From the NCBI GenBank assembly GCA_934045075.1, contig OW203722.1, forward strand, positions 8,339,303 through 8,403,302: a DNA stretch of 64,000 nt, in the 5' to 3' direction. Source of the stretch: Yponomeuta sedellus (Eukaryota; Arthropoda; Insecta; Lepidoptera; Yponomeutidae). The translations under genes and the position numbers were made by a program. Shown here in pieces: positions 34,901 to 45,432 of this stretch. The notes under the pieces were generated by a model. It was not told where the DNA came from, did no database searches, and worked only from the letters and a program-made list of their open reading frames with translations. Every line of letters starts with the position of its first letter. The first letter of the stretch is position 1.

Positions 34901-37900
34901 ATATTTTATCTTAACAAACATATCGTGTCGTGTATTGATGGTCCATTGAATTGTATGGCGAGCGATATTGTATCTTTGGATAGTATCTTCGCCGTGTGTG
35001 ACGTCCCTAATAGAATATTTTTTTAACATATTAAAGGCAATTTAAAATCGGTCCAATAACGTATTGTTTTTAACCTAAATGTTCTTGGCCGAGTGGTCCT
35101 CTTCTTCTTCTTCAGGCTATATTAGTCCACTGCTGGACATAGCCCACGCCTAATGAGCGCCATAGCGCAAGGTTGTGCCATCATTGGAGGTGATGCCCAT
35201 AATCCCCACGCTGGGCATGCGGGTTGGGATCGCAGTTTGGTTGAATTGTACTGCAGGGGGCGCTGCTGCCCACTCCCAGTTTGTGTTCCTTAGTCACCTT
35301 TTACGACACTCGCGGCAAGAATTTAGGTTGGTGCTATGCTCTAGGCCGACACCACACAGCAGCGGCGGAGTACCGTAGATCTTGGTCTTACAGGGGGGTG
35401 GCCTTTGCCCTGCAGTGGGACACCTATATTATGGAAGCTACATAAAAAAATGCCGTAGCCGAGGCATGTTCTAACAGCTAACAGACTATAGAGAGTTCGT
35501 TTGTTACAGCTACCGTTTCCCAGACATGTTCCCCGACATCAAGTTGGTACGAGAGATGGAGATTGAACTAGACGCCATTATTCAGCAAGGAATATTCCAA
35601 ATAACCAGGTAAATATTGAGGAAACTCTCTGGAGTCGGGCTGACGCAGCAATTCGAGGGTAGTATTTATTACGTATACGTCCCTCAAAAATCTGAATATT
35701 GCTATTAATTATAACCTACTATTTTTTTTATTTTATTATAATAGGAAAGTTATGACTATGAAAAAAACAATGGGAAACTTGTATCTAACTTTTAGATTGG
35801 AGTAGCATTGCTTTTATACCTAAATAAACAAAAAAATACAAAATAAAAGGCGCCAAAACGCCCTTCAGAAATATGGCGTCGCAAAGGAATTAGTGACGTC
35901 ACTGATCTACTGACCATCAGCAATGAAACGTCAGGTCAACTGTCGTGTTCCCGGATTGCTATAAAATTACTGAGAAATTTATTTTAGATTCGACCAATCC
36001 TGGCCGTTTTCGAAAAAAATTATACAGATACAGTCTGTTAGCTTTTAGAATATACCTCAGCTACTATCGGATAGACCGATTATATTGCAATGAGGTAAGG
36101 TTTATCTTATATGGTTATTTATAACTTTATATAACTTTTCAAAATAGTGAAGAAAAGTTTTATACAGAGCAGGAAGTAGTAATATAGTCGTGTGCTTTCG
36201 GCGAAAACCAGAGCCTACTCTAGAGCCCGAGGTATATTCTAAAAGCTAATAGACTGTACACAATTATTAAATTTTGTCCTGTTTCTTTGCAGAAATGATC
36301 CGTTTTTGTTAAATTAAAATGCCTTCAATCGGTTTTGAAATTCTTAATAGAATATATACAAATGTATACAGGGTGTGTCGTAAATAATGGATAACCCTGT
36401 AGCTGCTGACTGGCCACATAATCATCTATTACATGTCCCACTTTTATCGTCATTTGGCCATGCATTTATGAAATATAATTTTTTTTTTAATATTCAAAAG
36501 AAATATTGCTATTTTTACAAAATTGGCTACCATTTCCACAAATAAAGAGGTTTTTTGGTTCTTTTTTCTGTTTCTAATTTCTGAATATCTGTACTATTAC
36601 TTGAATTAGAATAAAATAAGATAGTATTAACAATTATTTAAGAATAAATAGTTTTTTCCTAATTTTCAAGGTCATTTCTGCCGGACTATGTAACTTTGAC
36701 TGAATTTTCTTAAAAAAATGTATGGCACTCAAGTGGCCCATTATTTTAAAAAGTTGTCCACTTCATACAGATTCTAAAATGGTGTCATAGTAAAAGGTAC
36801 CTTGTCGCAATACAGAGTTATTACAATTTATCCAAAAAATGGGCTAAAATTAAAAGTTACGTGTATTAAATTTTAACGTTTTAAAATCGTTGTGAATTGC
36901 TTGTGATTAAACCTTACGAAATAAGATGTTATTTAATTTTAAAAAGGGCCTTTTAAAAGTGTATGAATAATGAAACAAGTGTTATTTTTTTTAATTTTGA
37001 TCAAACTAAATTTTCAAAATGGGCTCCATTTGCTGCGATGCATGCTCTACACCTTCTTATGAAAGATCGTTTAAGGCGTCGTGCGTATCCCTCCTGATTG
37101 ATTTCTTCAGCAGCGTTGCGTATGCGTTTCCGTAATTGCTCCACCGTAGTAATTTCGTCTTTGTAAACTTTCTCTTTTAAACAGCCCCAGTAAAAAAAGT
37201 CCAGTGGATTTAGATCCGGTGAGCGAGAAGGCCACAATATTGGCCCCAGGCGCCCTATACATCTTCCTGGATAGGTGTCGTGTGACAGGTGCCTCACACT
37301 CACAGCATAGTGAGCAGGACACCCGTCGTTTTGCAGCCACATGTTGTCTCGAACTTCAGGAACCACGTCTTGCATTAGCTCAGGCAAATTATTTTGCAAA
37401 AAATTCAAATAATTCTCTGCATTCAGGACAGCGGGCAGCTCAATAGGACCAATTATTTGTCCTCCTATGATTCCAGTCCAGAGATTAATCTTAAATTGAT
37501 ATTGGGATCGGTCTTGGCGTATCAAATTGGGATTTTCTAACTGCCAGCTGTGTAGATTATGCATGTTTAAATAGCCATCTTTTCTGCATGTTGATTCATC
37601 ACTCCAAAGAATTTTATCATAAAATTGTGGATCTTCTCTTATTCTTCGCAGCATTGTTCGGCAAAAGTTGACACGTAAAGGGTAGTCTCTCGGAAGCAAT
37701 GTTTGTACCCGTTGATAATGGTATGGGTATAATTCGTGGCGTTGCAGCATACGATGTACAGTTCGGGTAGACATACCAGTACGGGAATGCCAAGTCGTCG
37801 GTAATATCACTATTCAACTATCCAATTCACTGAGAAAATCAGGGTCCAGGTAAATTAAGCAAAGTCGTCAAGTTCACACAATAATCGAATCCAGTTCACA

Positions 37901-40371
37901 AGCAAATCGGAGTCCAGTAGAAAAAGTAGCAGATTGCGAGTTAAACAGGAAAGATACGGCGAGCAAAGACACATGTAACTACGTAAGAGAACGATAGCAC
38001 ACTTAACTAAAGCTAAATTTCACCGCTTCTTGCGCCCATCCAAACAAAGGACATAACCTTTCTTTTTTACTCTTATGAATACGGTGTCGTTTAAAGTAGC
38101 CTATTTTTTTCTATCTATGGCCTTGAAGTACAATACAATTGACCATTTTGGGATCATAATTCCAAGAAAGCGACCCACGAGTCTATGGGGTAGCGTTTTT
38201 TTACCTGAACTACTGTTAATAATACATTTCATTACGATTAGTCATCGTTTTGTTACTCAAAATTGTAAGTATTGTAACTGTAGATAATTTGCAAAATCGA
38301 CGTTTTATCATGTAATTAGTAATAACTCTGTATTGCGTCAAGGTACCTCTTACTATGACACCATTTTAGAATCTGTATGAAGTGGACAACTTTTTAAAAT
38401 AATGGGCCACTTGAGTGCCATACATTTTTTTAAAGAAAATTGAGTCAAAGTTACATAATCCGGCAGAAATGACCTTGAAAATTAGGAAAAAACTATTTAT
38501 TCTTAAATAATTGTTAATACTATCTTATTTTATTCTAATTCAAGTAATAGTACAGATATTCAGGAATTAGAAACAGAAAACAGAACCAAAAAACCTCTTT
38601 ATTTGTGGATATGGTAGCCAATTTTGTAAAAATAGCAATATTTCTTTTGAAAATTAAAAAAAAAATCATATTTAAAAAATGCATGGCCAAATGACCATAA
38701 AAGTGGGATATGTAATAGATGCTTATGTGGCCAGTCAGCAGCTACAGGGTTATCCATTATTTACGACACACGCTGTATATAGGTAATTAATACATTTTTT
38801 CACACTGAAATAGCCTATTTTTGTCTCATTTTTTGTCAGGTTGCTCCGGAACTCCGAACAAAGCTTGGGAGACGAGGGAAGTTTGGACACCACACCGAAA
38901 AGCAAAAAAGGAACACGCGCGCTGAGCGCAGCTAGGGACGAGACCAAGGGAAAACTGTCCGACATGCTGGTTGCTAGGGTAAGAAGAACTACCTATTTTA
39001 GGATTACATACCAGAAGGCTGCCAACGCGGCAGTATTACTATGCCTACGATGTAAGTCTGACCGATAAAGATCTATATATTTTTAACCGTAATAGGTAGC
39101 AAATATTAAATAAATAAATATTCATGGACATATTACACAGATCTCGTTAGCCATATACTAAGTACAACTAAATGACTAACTCGACGATAGATTTAATACA
39201 ATAAATACATAAATAGCATCCAAGACCCGAGACAAACTAGAAAAGTTCGTTTCCTAGTTTGACCCGGCCGGGCATCGAACCCGAGACCTTCGATTTTACA
39301 GTCAGCGTGCCACACCGCTGCGCCACCGAGGCCGTCACAGAATTCTGACCGTAAGGCCCGCCTCTGTCTTATTATCCTCCACCAACCCGTCGTACTGCAT
39401 CGCAGGAAGAGACCCGTGCCCCAGCAGTGGGGACATACAAGGGTTGATAACGATAATTGATATTGATTCACAAATTATGTGTTATCACGGATTGCCCAAG
39501 GAATGATAAAACATTAATAAGATACAAAAGAGGTGTGATACCTGGCATTATAACAGCTAATAATATAAAAATTTGGTGTCCTGTGTTTGTGGCTTCACCG
39601 TTTTTAGTGATGTTTCTGTGTGTAATTGGTGCGTCTGAGAACAGGTCGTAGGCTAATTACGAGTAATATGGCAGATAATGGCTGCGGGGTCATCAAGTAA
39701 ACAAAAATAAATTGCTACAAAAAAAAACATAAAAATCGATAAAGCTGCTTCGGAAGATTAAAACATTTGGAATGAAAGCGAAATAGGTTTTTAAAATTGT
39801 CCTTAGCACGGGTTAGTGTATTAAAAATAATATAATGAAAGCGAAAGTTTCATTGATATATTTTTTAAGTTGCCGTTGGTGCCGGCTGTCATATAATGGC
39901 AGTCGTTAAGCCATGTCAGAGGCCTTATGGGTGGCTTGATAACATCTGACAGTAAGGCCCGCCACAGTCTTACAATCCTCCACCAAGCTGGACTTGGCCC
40001 CCGTGATGGAGTATGGCCTAACCTTCCTGCGATGCAGGAAGAGACCGGTGCCCCAGCAGTGGGGACATACAAGGGTTGATAACGATACGATTTTTTAAGT
40101 TAATAATATCGAATTCTGCTTCGTTTTTCAGATTTTAAGATTTTGTACGATAGTCACGTGACGTACAAAAAAATATAAAGACTAGCATTATTATATTTTC
40201 TCAAGCAGTAAACGAAGCAGCGCAATTACATGAAAGAAATAGAATTGATCTTTGTTTCAGGGCTTAATTACACCACAGATGCTGAAGAAACTCCAAAACG
40301 AGCTGGTGACTGACGCGAAGTCTGATCGGACCCGGAAAAAGTCAACAGCGACGCGGCATAAAAGGAAATGA
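22901..40371 (+). CDS. SUPV3L1: ATP-dependent RNA helicase SUV3 homologue (SUPV3L1), mitochondrial
   Basis: Ski2-like DExH helicase that unwinds RNA in mitochondria and works with a 3' exonuclease in RNA turnover. Coding exons: 22901-23324, 23590-23710, 24797-24965, 25420-25597, 26233-26310, 26415-26506, 27350-27489, 29196-29330, 29970-30076, 31048-31241, 32307-32486, 33521-33669, 35510-35608, 38840-38978, 40261-40371. All are GT-AG with matching phases: 2316 nt, 771 residues, close to human (786). The N-terminus ([13 protein letters not shown]) is basic and hydrophobic with few acids, as in a mitochondrial presequence. Motif I is GPTNSGKT, motif II DEIQM, motif VI QALQIAGRAGR. Exon 4 holds an acidic stretch (about 25 residues) absent from the human protein. 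The C-terminus is Lys/Arg-rich. Start chosen at the first ATG in the conserved frame. Confidence 0.96.
23711..24796. other. SUV3 intron 2 contents
   Basis: Holds a minus-strand tRNA-like unit (23918-24075, core 23948-24018 with A and B boxes) and an S3 repeat (24150-24250). The remainder is AT-rich with nothing recognised. Confidence 0.65.
23918..24075 (-). repeat. tRNA-Ile-like repeat unit, minus orientation
   Basis: Left arm 'cctatttagaggctaaaaat', then the complement of a 71-nt tRNA-like core (23948-24018), then the leader 'ctcaccggcatcagtgaaat'. The anticodon loop again lacks U33. Confidence 0.7.
25247..25380. repeat. two adjacent hairpins just upstream of SUV3 exon 4
   Basis: Outer pair: 'gaattcagttttacat' and its near complement by 25298. 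Second: arms of about 35 bp (25306-25340 and about 25344-25380) with one or two mismatches and a 3-4 nt loop. The exon 4 acceptor lies only about 40 bp further on. Probably a small MITE pair. Confidence 0.75.
26507..27349. other. SUV3 intron 6, no recognised element
   Basis: AT-rich; phrases such as 'tctcccgctcaatatta' gave no family or repeat partner in this window. Confidence 0.5.
27765..27817. repeat. perfect 26-bp-arm palindrome with a one-base centre
   Basis: Left arm ctagagatcggacatatttc... and its exact complement meet around one base at 27791. In SUV3 intron 7. Confidence 0.9.
27824..28004. repeat. probable MITE with about 22-bp inverted ends
   Basis: Left 'atctatagatacagtgtttt', right 'aaaatactgtttctatagat'. 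It abuts the palindrome at 27765-27817. Target duplication not determined. Confidence 0.45.
28905..29030 (-). repeat. RTE-type LINE 3' tail, minus orientation
   Basis: 'cctgtatcccagaggggtag' to 'caccttcgcttcatcaacgt'. The same tail occurs at 30285-30420 and 43290-43440 in plus orientation, ending in a (catg/tatg) simple repeat. Confidence 0.6.
30134..30420 (+). pseudogene. 5'-truncated RTE-like LINE, end of the RT protein plus tail
   Basis: Frame reading [20 protein letters not shown] and on through [11 protein letters not shown] has the W-x-GHV-x-RM ... GR-x-RP signature at the C-terminus of RTE/BovB-type reverse transcriptases. The shared tail follows. It is 5'-truncated, as is usual for LINEs, and sits in SUV3 intron 9. 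Confidence 0.7.
31242..32306. other. SUV3 intron 10 contents
   Basis: An S2 SINE tail (31610-31752), a 5'-truncated tRNA-like unit (31805-31910), and a poly-C run at about 32228 inside a repeat ending 'gggctccgccgcagtcgg' that recurs at 42590-42690. Confidence 0.65.
32510..33000 (+). repeat. tandem tRNA-like units (second array)
   Basis: A rearranged unit at 32510-32705 is followed by one with a complete core at 32865-32935 and the arm ending 'ctcacgggttagtgtattaa'. The spacer between them carries 'aaagtaggtactcggggctg', the same linker as in the arrays at 3.9 and 41 kb. In SUV3 intron 11. Confidence 0.7.
33035..33405 (+). repeat. SINE, family S2, with a 5S-rRNA-like head
   Basis: The segment 'gggttaagcaacaacaggcg' ... 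'gtgctgaatgggtgacggtc' follows the order of the internal promoter region of 5S rRNA (AAGC-TAAGCAGG ... TGGATGGGTGACC). It then joins the S2 body and tail. This suggests a 5S-derived (SINE3-type) element, inferred from remembered 5S sequence only. Confidence 0.55.
33670..35093. other. SUV3 intron 12, left part
   Basis: AT-rich, with a GC-richer island at 33950-34230 ('cgcggccggccggccgcgg') and a short inverted pair around 'gtgacgtcac'/'agtgacgtcat' (34742-34808). No gene seen. An S1 SINE follows at 35094. Confidence 0.5.
35094..35360 (+). repeat. SINE-like repeat family S1
   Basis: From a (ctt)n start through 'ccactgctggacatagccc' to 'ggccgacaccacacagc'. In SUV3 intron 12. Confidence 0.75.
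36031..36256. mobile_element. 226-bp MITE, TA target, CAGTCT ends
   Basis: Inverted arms of about 28 bp (CAGTCTGTTAGCTTTTAGAA...), TA at 36029-36030 and 36257-36258. A half copy ('ctaacagctaacagactata') stands at 35471-35490, only 20 bp before SUV3 exon 13. Confidence 0.75.
36369..38775 (-). mobile_element. mariner-superfamily transposon with very long (about 456-bp) inverted repeats
   Basis: 2407 bp bounded by TA (36367-36368, 38776-38777). TIRs 36369-36824 and 38319-38775 are alike throughout; the outer ends read CAGGGTGTGTCGTAAATAAT and its near complement. One transposase frame lies between them on the minus strand. It sits in SUV3 intron 13. Confidence 0.9.
37001..37810 (-). pseudogene. 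mariner-type transposase, catalytic part, N-terminal truncated
   Basis: A 269-codon frame with no stops. Catalytic residues fall in WSDES, QNDG and [11 protein letters not shown] count 41 residues between the second and third Asp, the DD41D spacing described for the rosa group. Tc1/mariner transposases are usually 340-400 residues with two N-terminal helix-turn-helix motifs. Here only the second half of that region ([20 protein letters not shown]) is visible, and the 500 bp upstream show no matching frame. So the copy looks defective in DNA binding, unless an intron hides the first exon. Confidence 0.8.
39245..39460. repeat. tRNA-derived SINE (minus) adjoining an S2 tail (plus)
   Basis: 'gggcatcgaacccgagacct' is a complementary B box and 'ctgcgccaccgaggccgtc' a complementary A-box head. 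The S2 body follows, ending 'cagtggggacatacaagggt'. In SUV3 intron 14. Confidence 0.6.
39870..40090 (+). repeat. SINE family S2
   Basis: 'ggtgccggctgtcatataat' to 'cagtggggacatacaagggt'. It begins right after a fragment of the tRNA-unit arm (39783-39830). Confidence 0.65.
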
Positions 40372-40379
40372 TAGTGTGA

Positions 40380-40385
40380 AATAAA
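40380..40385 (+). terminator. polyadenylation signal of SUV3
   Basis: AATAAA nine bases after the stop codon TGA at 40369-40371; a very short 3' UTR is implied. Confidence 0.7.
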
Positions 40386-40584
40386 ATGCCTTGTCTAGTT
40401 GTATAGTCGTCTGTTGTACTGTTTTAGATCAGTGTATGAATATGAATGCGAAAGTAAATATTTTGTTTCAAGTTACATGCCGTTTTCGTTCTGCGAGTAC
40501 AATCCGTCGGAAATAAGTATCATAACTTTCACGCACACAATCTCTTATACTTGTCCCAAACTAGGATACCATGTGCTATGGTTG

Positions 40585-41370
40585 TGAACCCGCAACCTCT
40601 GGCTATCCGTACCAGCGCTCTTCCAATTGAGCCAATGGGCGACTCACAACATCAGTGAAATTTCGAACCTCTTTACAATATTCTCTGTATTACGTACAGG
40701 CAGCGACATCTGACTTAAGCAAATTGCATTACTTACAGCCCCGACTACCTACTTTGCAGTTAGGTTTAACATCGGAACGATATCACTGTACCCACATGAT
40801 TACACCATTTTTATTTTTAATGCACTAACCCGTGCTAAGGAACAAATTTAAAAACCTATTTAGAGGCTAAAAATTTCACCCATGAAAAAATTTCATAAAA
40901 ATTTCATACAGAGAATATTGTAAAGAGGTTCGAAATTTCACTGATGTTGTGAGTCGCCCATTGGCTCAATTGGTAGAGCGCTGGTACGGATAGCCAGAGG
41001 TTGCGGGTTCGAATCCCGGCATGGGTGAAATTTTTAGCCTCTAAATAGGTTTTTAAATTTGTTCCTTAGCACGGGTTAGTGCATTAAAAATAAAAATGGT
41101 GTAATCATGTGGGTACAGTGATATCGTTCCGATGTTAAACCTAACTGCAAAGTAGGTAGTCGGGGCTGTACGTAATGCAATTTGCTTAAGTCAGATGTCG
41201 CTGCCTGTACGTAATACAGAGAATATTGTAAAGAGGTTCGAAATTTCACTGATGTTGTGAGTCGCCCATTGGCTCAATTGGTAGAGCGCTGGTACGGATA
41301 GCCAGAGGTTGCGGGTTCGAATCCCGGCATGGGTGAAATTTTTAGCCTCTAAATAGGTTTTTAAATTTCC
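40585..41370. repeat. inverted and tandem array of tRNA-Ile-like units
   Basis: A minus-oriented unit (40585-40890) meets two plus-oriented units (cores 40956-41026 and 41264-41334, spaced 308 bp). Together they make an imperfect palindrome of about 780 bp. The linker 'gcaaagtaggtagtcggggc' occurs in both directions. It starts 200 bp beyond the SUV3 polyadenylation signal. Confidence 0.8.
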
Positions 41371-41889
41371 TCGCATTGTTTGAGAAAAGCATTATACAAT
41401 CCTCGGCCGGAACAGGGATTGCAGGACTCGTTCTAGACGGCCTCGTCTACGACCCGGCCGTCTATCCCAAACTCGTCCAGCAATCCCTTACTTCTCGGCC
41501 TCTGCAGTAATGTATTATTACCCCCTATGAGGTTGATATTTCTTAAATTAATGAGATAAACGAATGGCGTAGAAAGAAATACGTCTAGTGGCTAAAAGTG
41601 GTACTGTAGGACAGGGTTTCAGCAGACAAGAAGAGAAACGTTGTTTCAGCACGACAGCACGTACTTAGGGATCTATTTATTGAAGCAATATGAAACTTAC
41701 TAAGGATTACGGATTAGTAACTGTACTACTCGCACCACAGCGCAAAGCGAGGTATATTACCTACGTCACTAGTCGTGACAATTATTAGTGGACAGTCAGT
41801 ATTGGTCGAGGTGATTGGTCAAGTGCTCAAAACTATCCAATTTTGTTTAATATTATGTAGGGCCTTCGGACAAAACCATACCGCAATTT

Positions 41890-42560
41890 AGAACACAAAC
41901 AGCGCCATCTGTGGTTGGGTAGAGGAACTAATGCTACAGTACTTTAATTACTTAGAAGTGAATATTATTTGTGTTGCGTTTGTTCTCTATTAATGCTGAT
42001 TTTATGTTAATCAACGACACCCGCAAAATTCTCTTTTAAATACTTTGCACGTGTTAGGCGTAGTTAAACAAAATTATATTTTTTAATTAAATGAATGATC
42101 TAGAAGGATCAAACCACTTTATAGGAATTATTTCTTTCCGCATTTGTACCGATTCTATAAATGGTTGGTTTACATGTAGACCAAAGCCGAAATTATGTAT
42201 ACACATGTATTAGAATAAATAAAATATAGCAGCGCCATCAAGTGGCTAAAAGTGGTACTTTAATTGCTTAGGAGTAAATGCTATTTTTTGTTCCGTTGGT
42301 TCTCTATTAATGATGATTTTATGTAACCTACGTCATCCGCAAAATTCTGTTTTAAATATTTCACACCTGTTAGGGGTAGTTCAATAAAATTAGTATTCGA
42401 ATTCAATAAACTAAATATAACAGCGCCATCTAGTGGCTCCTAGCTGTACTTTAACGAATCTTCTTAACGAATTTTATTTTTCGTCACAGTTCTGATCGCA
42501 TAATTATGATTTTATATAGCCTATGACACCCGCGCAAGGATGCCGAATCGAATGACACCT
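41890..42560. repeat. three diverged copies of a roughly 200-330-bp tandem unit
   Basis: Each copy begins near 'agcgccatctagtggct' (41905, 42231, 42421), then 'gtactttaa', 'ttctctattaatg', 'gattttat' and 'acacccgcaaaatt'. Identity is moderate; no coding content. Confidence 0.65.
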
Positions 42561-42589
42561 TGTTTAACAAAATCTGACCATTGGTTAAG

Positions 42590-43585
42590 GAGTTATGAGG
42601 GAACATAGAATCGGACATACTTACATACATACATACATACATACGCACTAAACACATTACCCTCCTTTTGGGCTTCGCTGCAGTCGGATACGTTTTTTTT
42701 GCGACTTAAACGGCCATATCTTTTTTAATGAGTAGGTGTACGGTTTTAATTTCAACTTTATACCTCCAAGCGTTTCCGAGATACAGCTTGGCAAAAAAGT
42801 GTAGATATTAGGTATGGCAACTATATCCATAGGTAATTAATCTTTTTAATGCATTAACCCGTGCTAGGGACAATCCATAGGTACTAAGTTCGCAAAAAGT
42901 GACTTCTCCAAAGTTTTGTTTTTAAATTTCTAGACTTTTTTTGCAAACTATAGGTAGGTAAAAGTTCTTGATAGACAGACGAATAAGAAAGTGATCATAT
43001 AAGGGTTCCGTTTTTACTTTCGAGTTACGGAACCCTGAAAAGGGACTGGACAACAATTTGTCTCCCGATCATTTGTTGTGTGAGCAAGAAGAGACCAGAC
43101 ATAATTAAGTAATTACCAACTACATCTTATCATAACGGGGCAAAGAAATTGTCCCTTAGATAAATTGTAGCCCAAATTGTTCGGTCGTTATTATAGATAA
43201 TAACAAGTTACAAATAAACTGCGGCGTAATTTATTTGATTATAAATGATTTCATGAATAAAACGATAGGTACCTACAGTTACCCGGAAAGATAAAAAGTA
43301 CCCGGAACCGGCTTGCGTGCTTGCTCGACTTACGGACGTTGATGAAGCGAAGGTGATCTGTCAGGATCGTGGCAAGTGGCAGTCCCTGGTCTCTGCCTAC
43401 CCCTCTGGGATACAGGCGTCAGGTTATGTATGTATGTACCTACCTACAAGTGATGGGCTGCCGGCCGTCTGTACTTTTAGGTTAAGAAATATCTGTGTAT
43501 CTTTTTTGTATTAAGTGTTCTCTATCTATCTATGTAAGTAGGTACCTACAAGTCTTATCGGTCTTACCTACTATGCATACGGATA
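42590..43585. other. intergenic stretch with repeat fragments
   Basis: A (cata)n run at about 42625-42645 inside a repeat ending 'gggcttcgctgcagtcgg'; a tRNA-unit arm fragment (42850-42875); the hairpin 'gggttccg'...'cggaaccct' at 43005-43036; and an RTE tail 43290-43440. No gene seen. Confidence 0.55.
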
Positions 43586-43863
43586 GTAAAGGCCATATTA
43601 CACGGTTCAATAACATTGAAGCAATACCATTGATAATAATTGAACATACCTATGCACCCAATTTGAGGCAATTCCATTGAAAAGCACTGAACATTTAACG
43701 ACTTTATCTATTTGCGTGCATGGTAGTACCTAATTAGAGCGTAAATAGCATAGAAAACGATCGTCGAATTATTTAGTTATAGCCTTCAATAAATTTACGC
43801 AATGGCATTAAAATGTATAAAGACGTTTCAATGCCATGGCTGTGTGGTGTCAGGCTAGATAAT

Positions 43864-44452
43864 TGTCGCGCAATGAGTGTTAATGCCTAGGTTCATACTA
43901 TTAAATATCATAGCGACAAGTAACAGAAAGATTTGTAATTCAAATTTAAGGTGACAATGAAACAAAGATTTCCTTTTCTAATTCAATTCAACTTTAGGTG
44001 AGGACGTGCGCTTCTTGCCACACGTACTCATTCATTTGTAGGGAAACCTTCCGGTTCCCCCAGGACCTCCTCACACACCCCTACAGTCCTGCCCTTATTC
44101 TCCACCACGAGCTAGGCACATTCAGCTCGTATTTCATATTCATTCATAACCACTTACTGTGCCATTTCATGATTTACTATATTATTTTATTCAGTAAGCC
44201 TTGTTTCATTTCTCCTTAGACACATGTTCAATACAGTCAAAGAGTTATTAGTTCTGGAAACTCACCAATATTTCGGCTACAGCACACATTTAAGACGTCG
44301 TTCCCGCCATGCTCTCCCCAATCATGATTTCTGTAAGCTGCCCCTTCAGTAAGCACAGACAAATAAGATAGCTTCAACTTATTTATGGAAGTGAATAATC
44401 TGTGGGCATACTTGTACTTACGGTTTTGATAACTTCGTGATGATTCGCGACA
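43864..44452 (-). repeat. 3' LTR of the BEL element
   Basis: Starts (minus strand) TGTCGCGAATCATCACG and ends CATTGCGCGACA. Identical to 53907-54495 except one base near 44429. Confidence 0.95.
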
Positions 44453-44464
44453 CTCCCGACCGCC
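44453..44464 (-). other. polypurine tract of the BEL element
   Basis: GGCGGTCGGGAG on the minus strand, directly before the 3' LTR. Confidence 0.75.
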
Positions 44465-44474
44465 AAAAGAATTC

Positions 44475-45175
44475 TTACTTCAGCAGAGTGAAGAGGAGAC
44501 GCGTCCATTCAGCAATTTTTTCTTTTGCTCTCATGGCTGCCATTCTCTGTCCTCTCACCTCAATATGGTTTTGTCCTTCGGTCATTCCCTTGTCAGAGTC
44601 CTTGAGAGAGCTGTCACAGTTTGTTTGATTATTCTGCAACATATTGTTTTCGTTATCCTCTAAGTCCATCATTTCACGTTGGGTTTGAGACGCGTTCCTT
44701 GCATCTTCGATGTGGCATGGGTTTCTGGATGATATGTCTGGAGAAGCAGTAGGGGTTGTTTTGTCTTCTTCAATCCTTCTTGGGATTGAAAGCAGTTCAG
44801 AAATGTCGGTATAACTTGTTTCAGTAGTAGGTGCTCTTTCCGGGTCTTGATTTCCACTTTCTGCATCTGCAATGATATCAGCTTCCAGTGGATACAGATG
44901 TCCGATTGAACGGGTAAATTCTGAGTCTCCTACTAACACCTTAGCTACTCTGCATTCTCCATCTGAACCTTGGATAAGAGAAGTTATTTTCCCGACTTTC
45001 CAACCTTCACGATTCTTCAATTCTCCTTTTATTTGGACTACATCTCCAATACACGGGGTCCTTCTAGATTTTACTCGAGTTTGTTTCTGTGAATGGCGAT
45101 ATCTCTCTCTAAGGCTGGTTAAGTACTGCCCAACGAACATTTCCTTGAATTCTGTCATGATTCGCTGACCTCGTC
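44475..45175 (-). pseudogene. BEL pol, C-terminal domain downstream of the SINE insert
   Basis: MTEFKEMFVGQYLTSLRERY and RTPCIGDVVQIKGE match the domain that follows the integrase core in Pao-type Pol proteins. It then runs into an acidic, Thr/Ser-rich tail to 44475. It is separated from the rest of pol by the S1 SINE at 45176-45432. Confidence 0.8.
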
Positions 45176-45432
45176 TCCATCCTTCTTCTTCAGGCTATAT
45201 AAGTCCACTGCTGGACATAGCCCTCCCCTAATGAGCGCAAGGTGGTGCCATCATTGGGGGTAATGCCCATAATCCCCACGCTGGGCATGCGGGTTGGGGA
45301 TCGCAGTTTGGTAGAATTGTACTGCAGCGGGCGCTGCTGCCCACCCCCCGATTTGTATCCCTTAGTCGCCTTTTACGACACCCGCGGGTAGAATTTGGGT
45401 TGGTGCTATTCTCTAGGCCGACACCACACAGC
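45176..45432 (+). repeat. S1 SINE inserted in BEL pol
   Basis: A full S1 unit from (ctt)n to 'ggccgacaccacacagc', opposite to the BEL coding direction. 'tccatcc' just left and right (45175 side and about 45436) is a probable target duplication. It cuts pol between the integrase core and its C-terminal domain. Confidence 0.8.
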
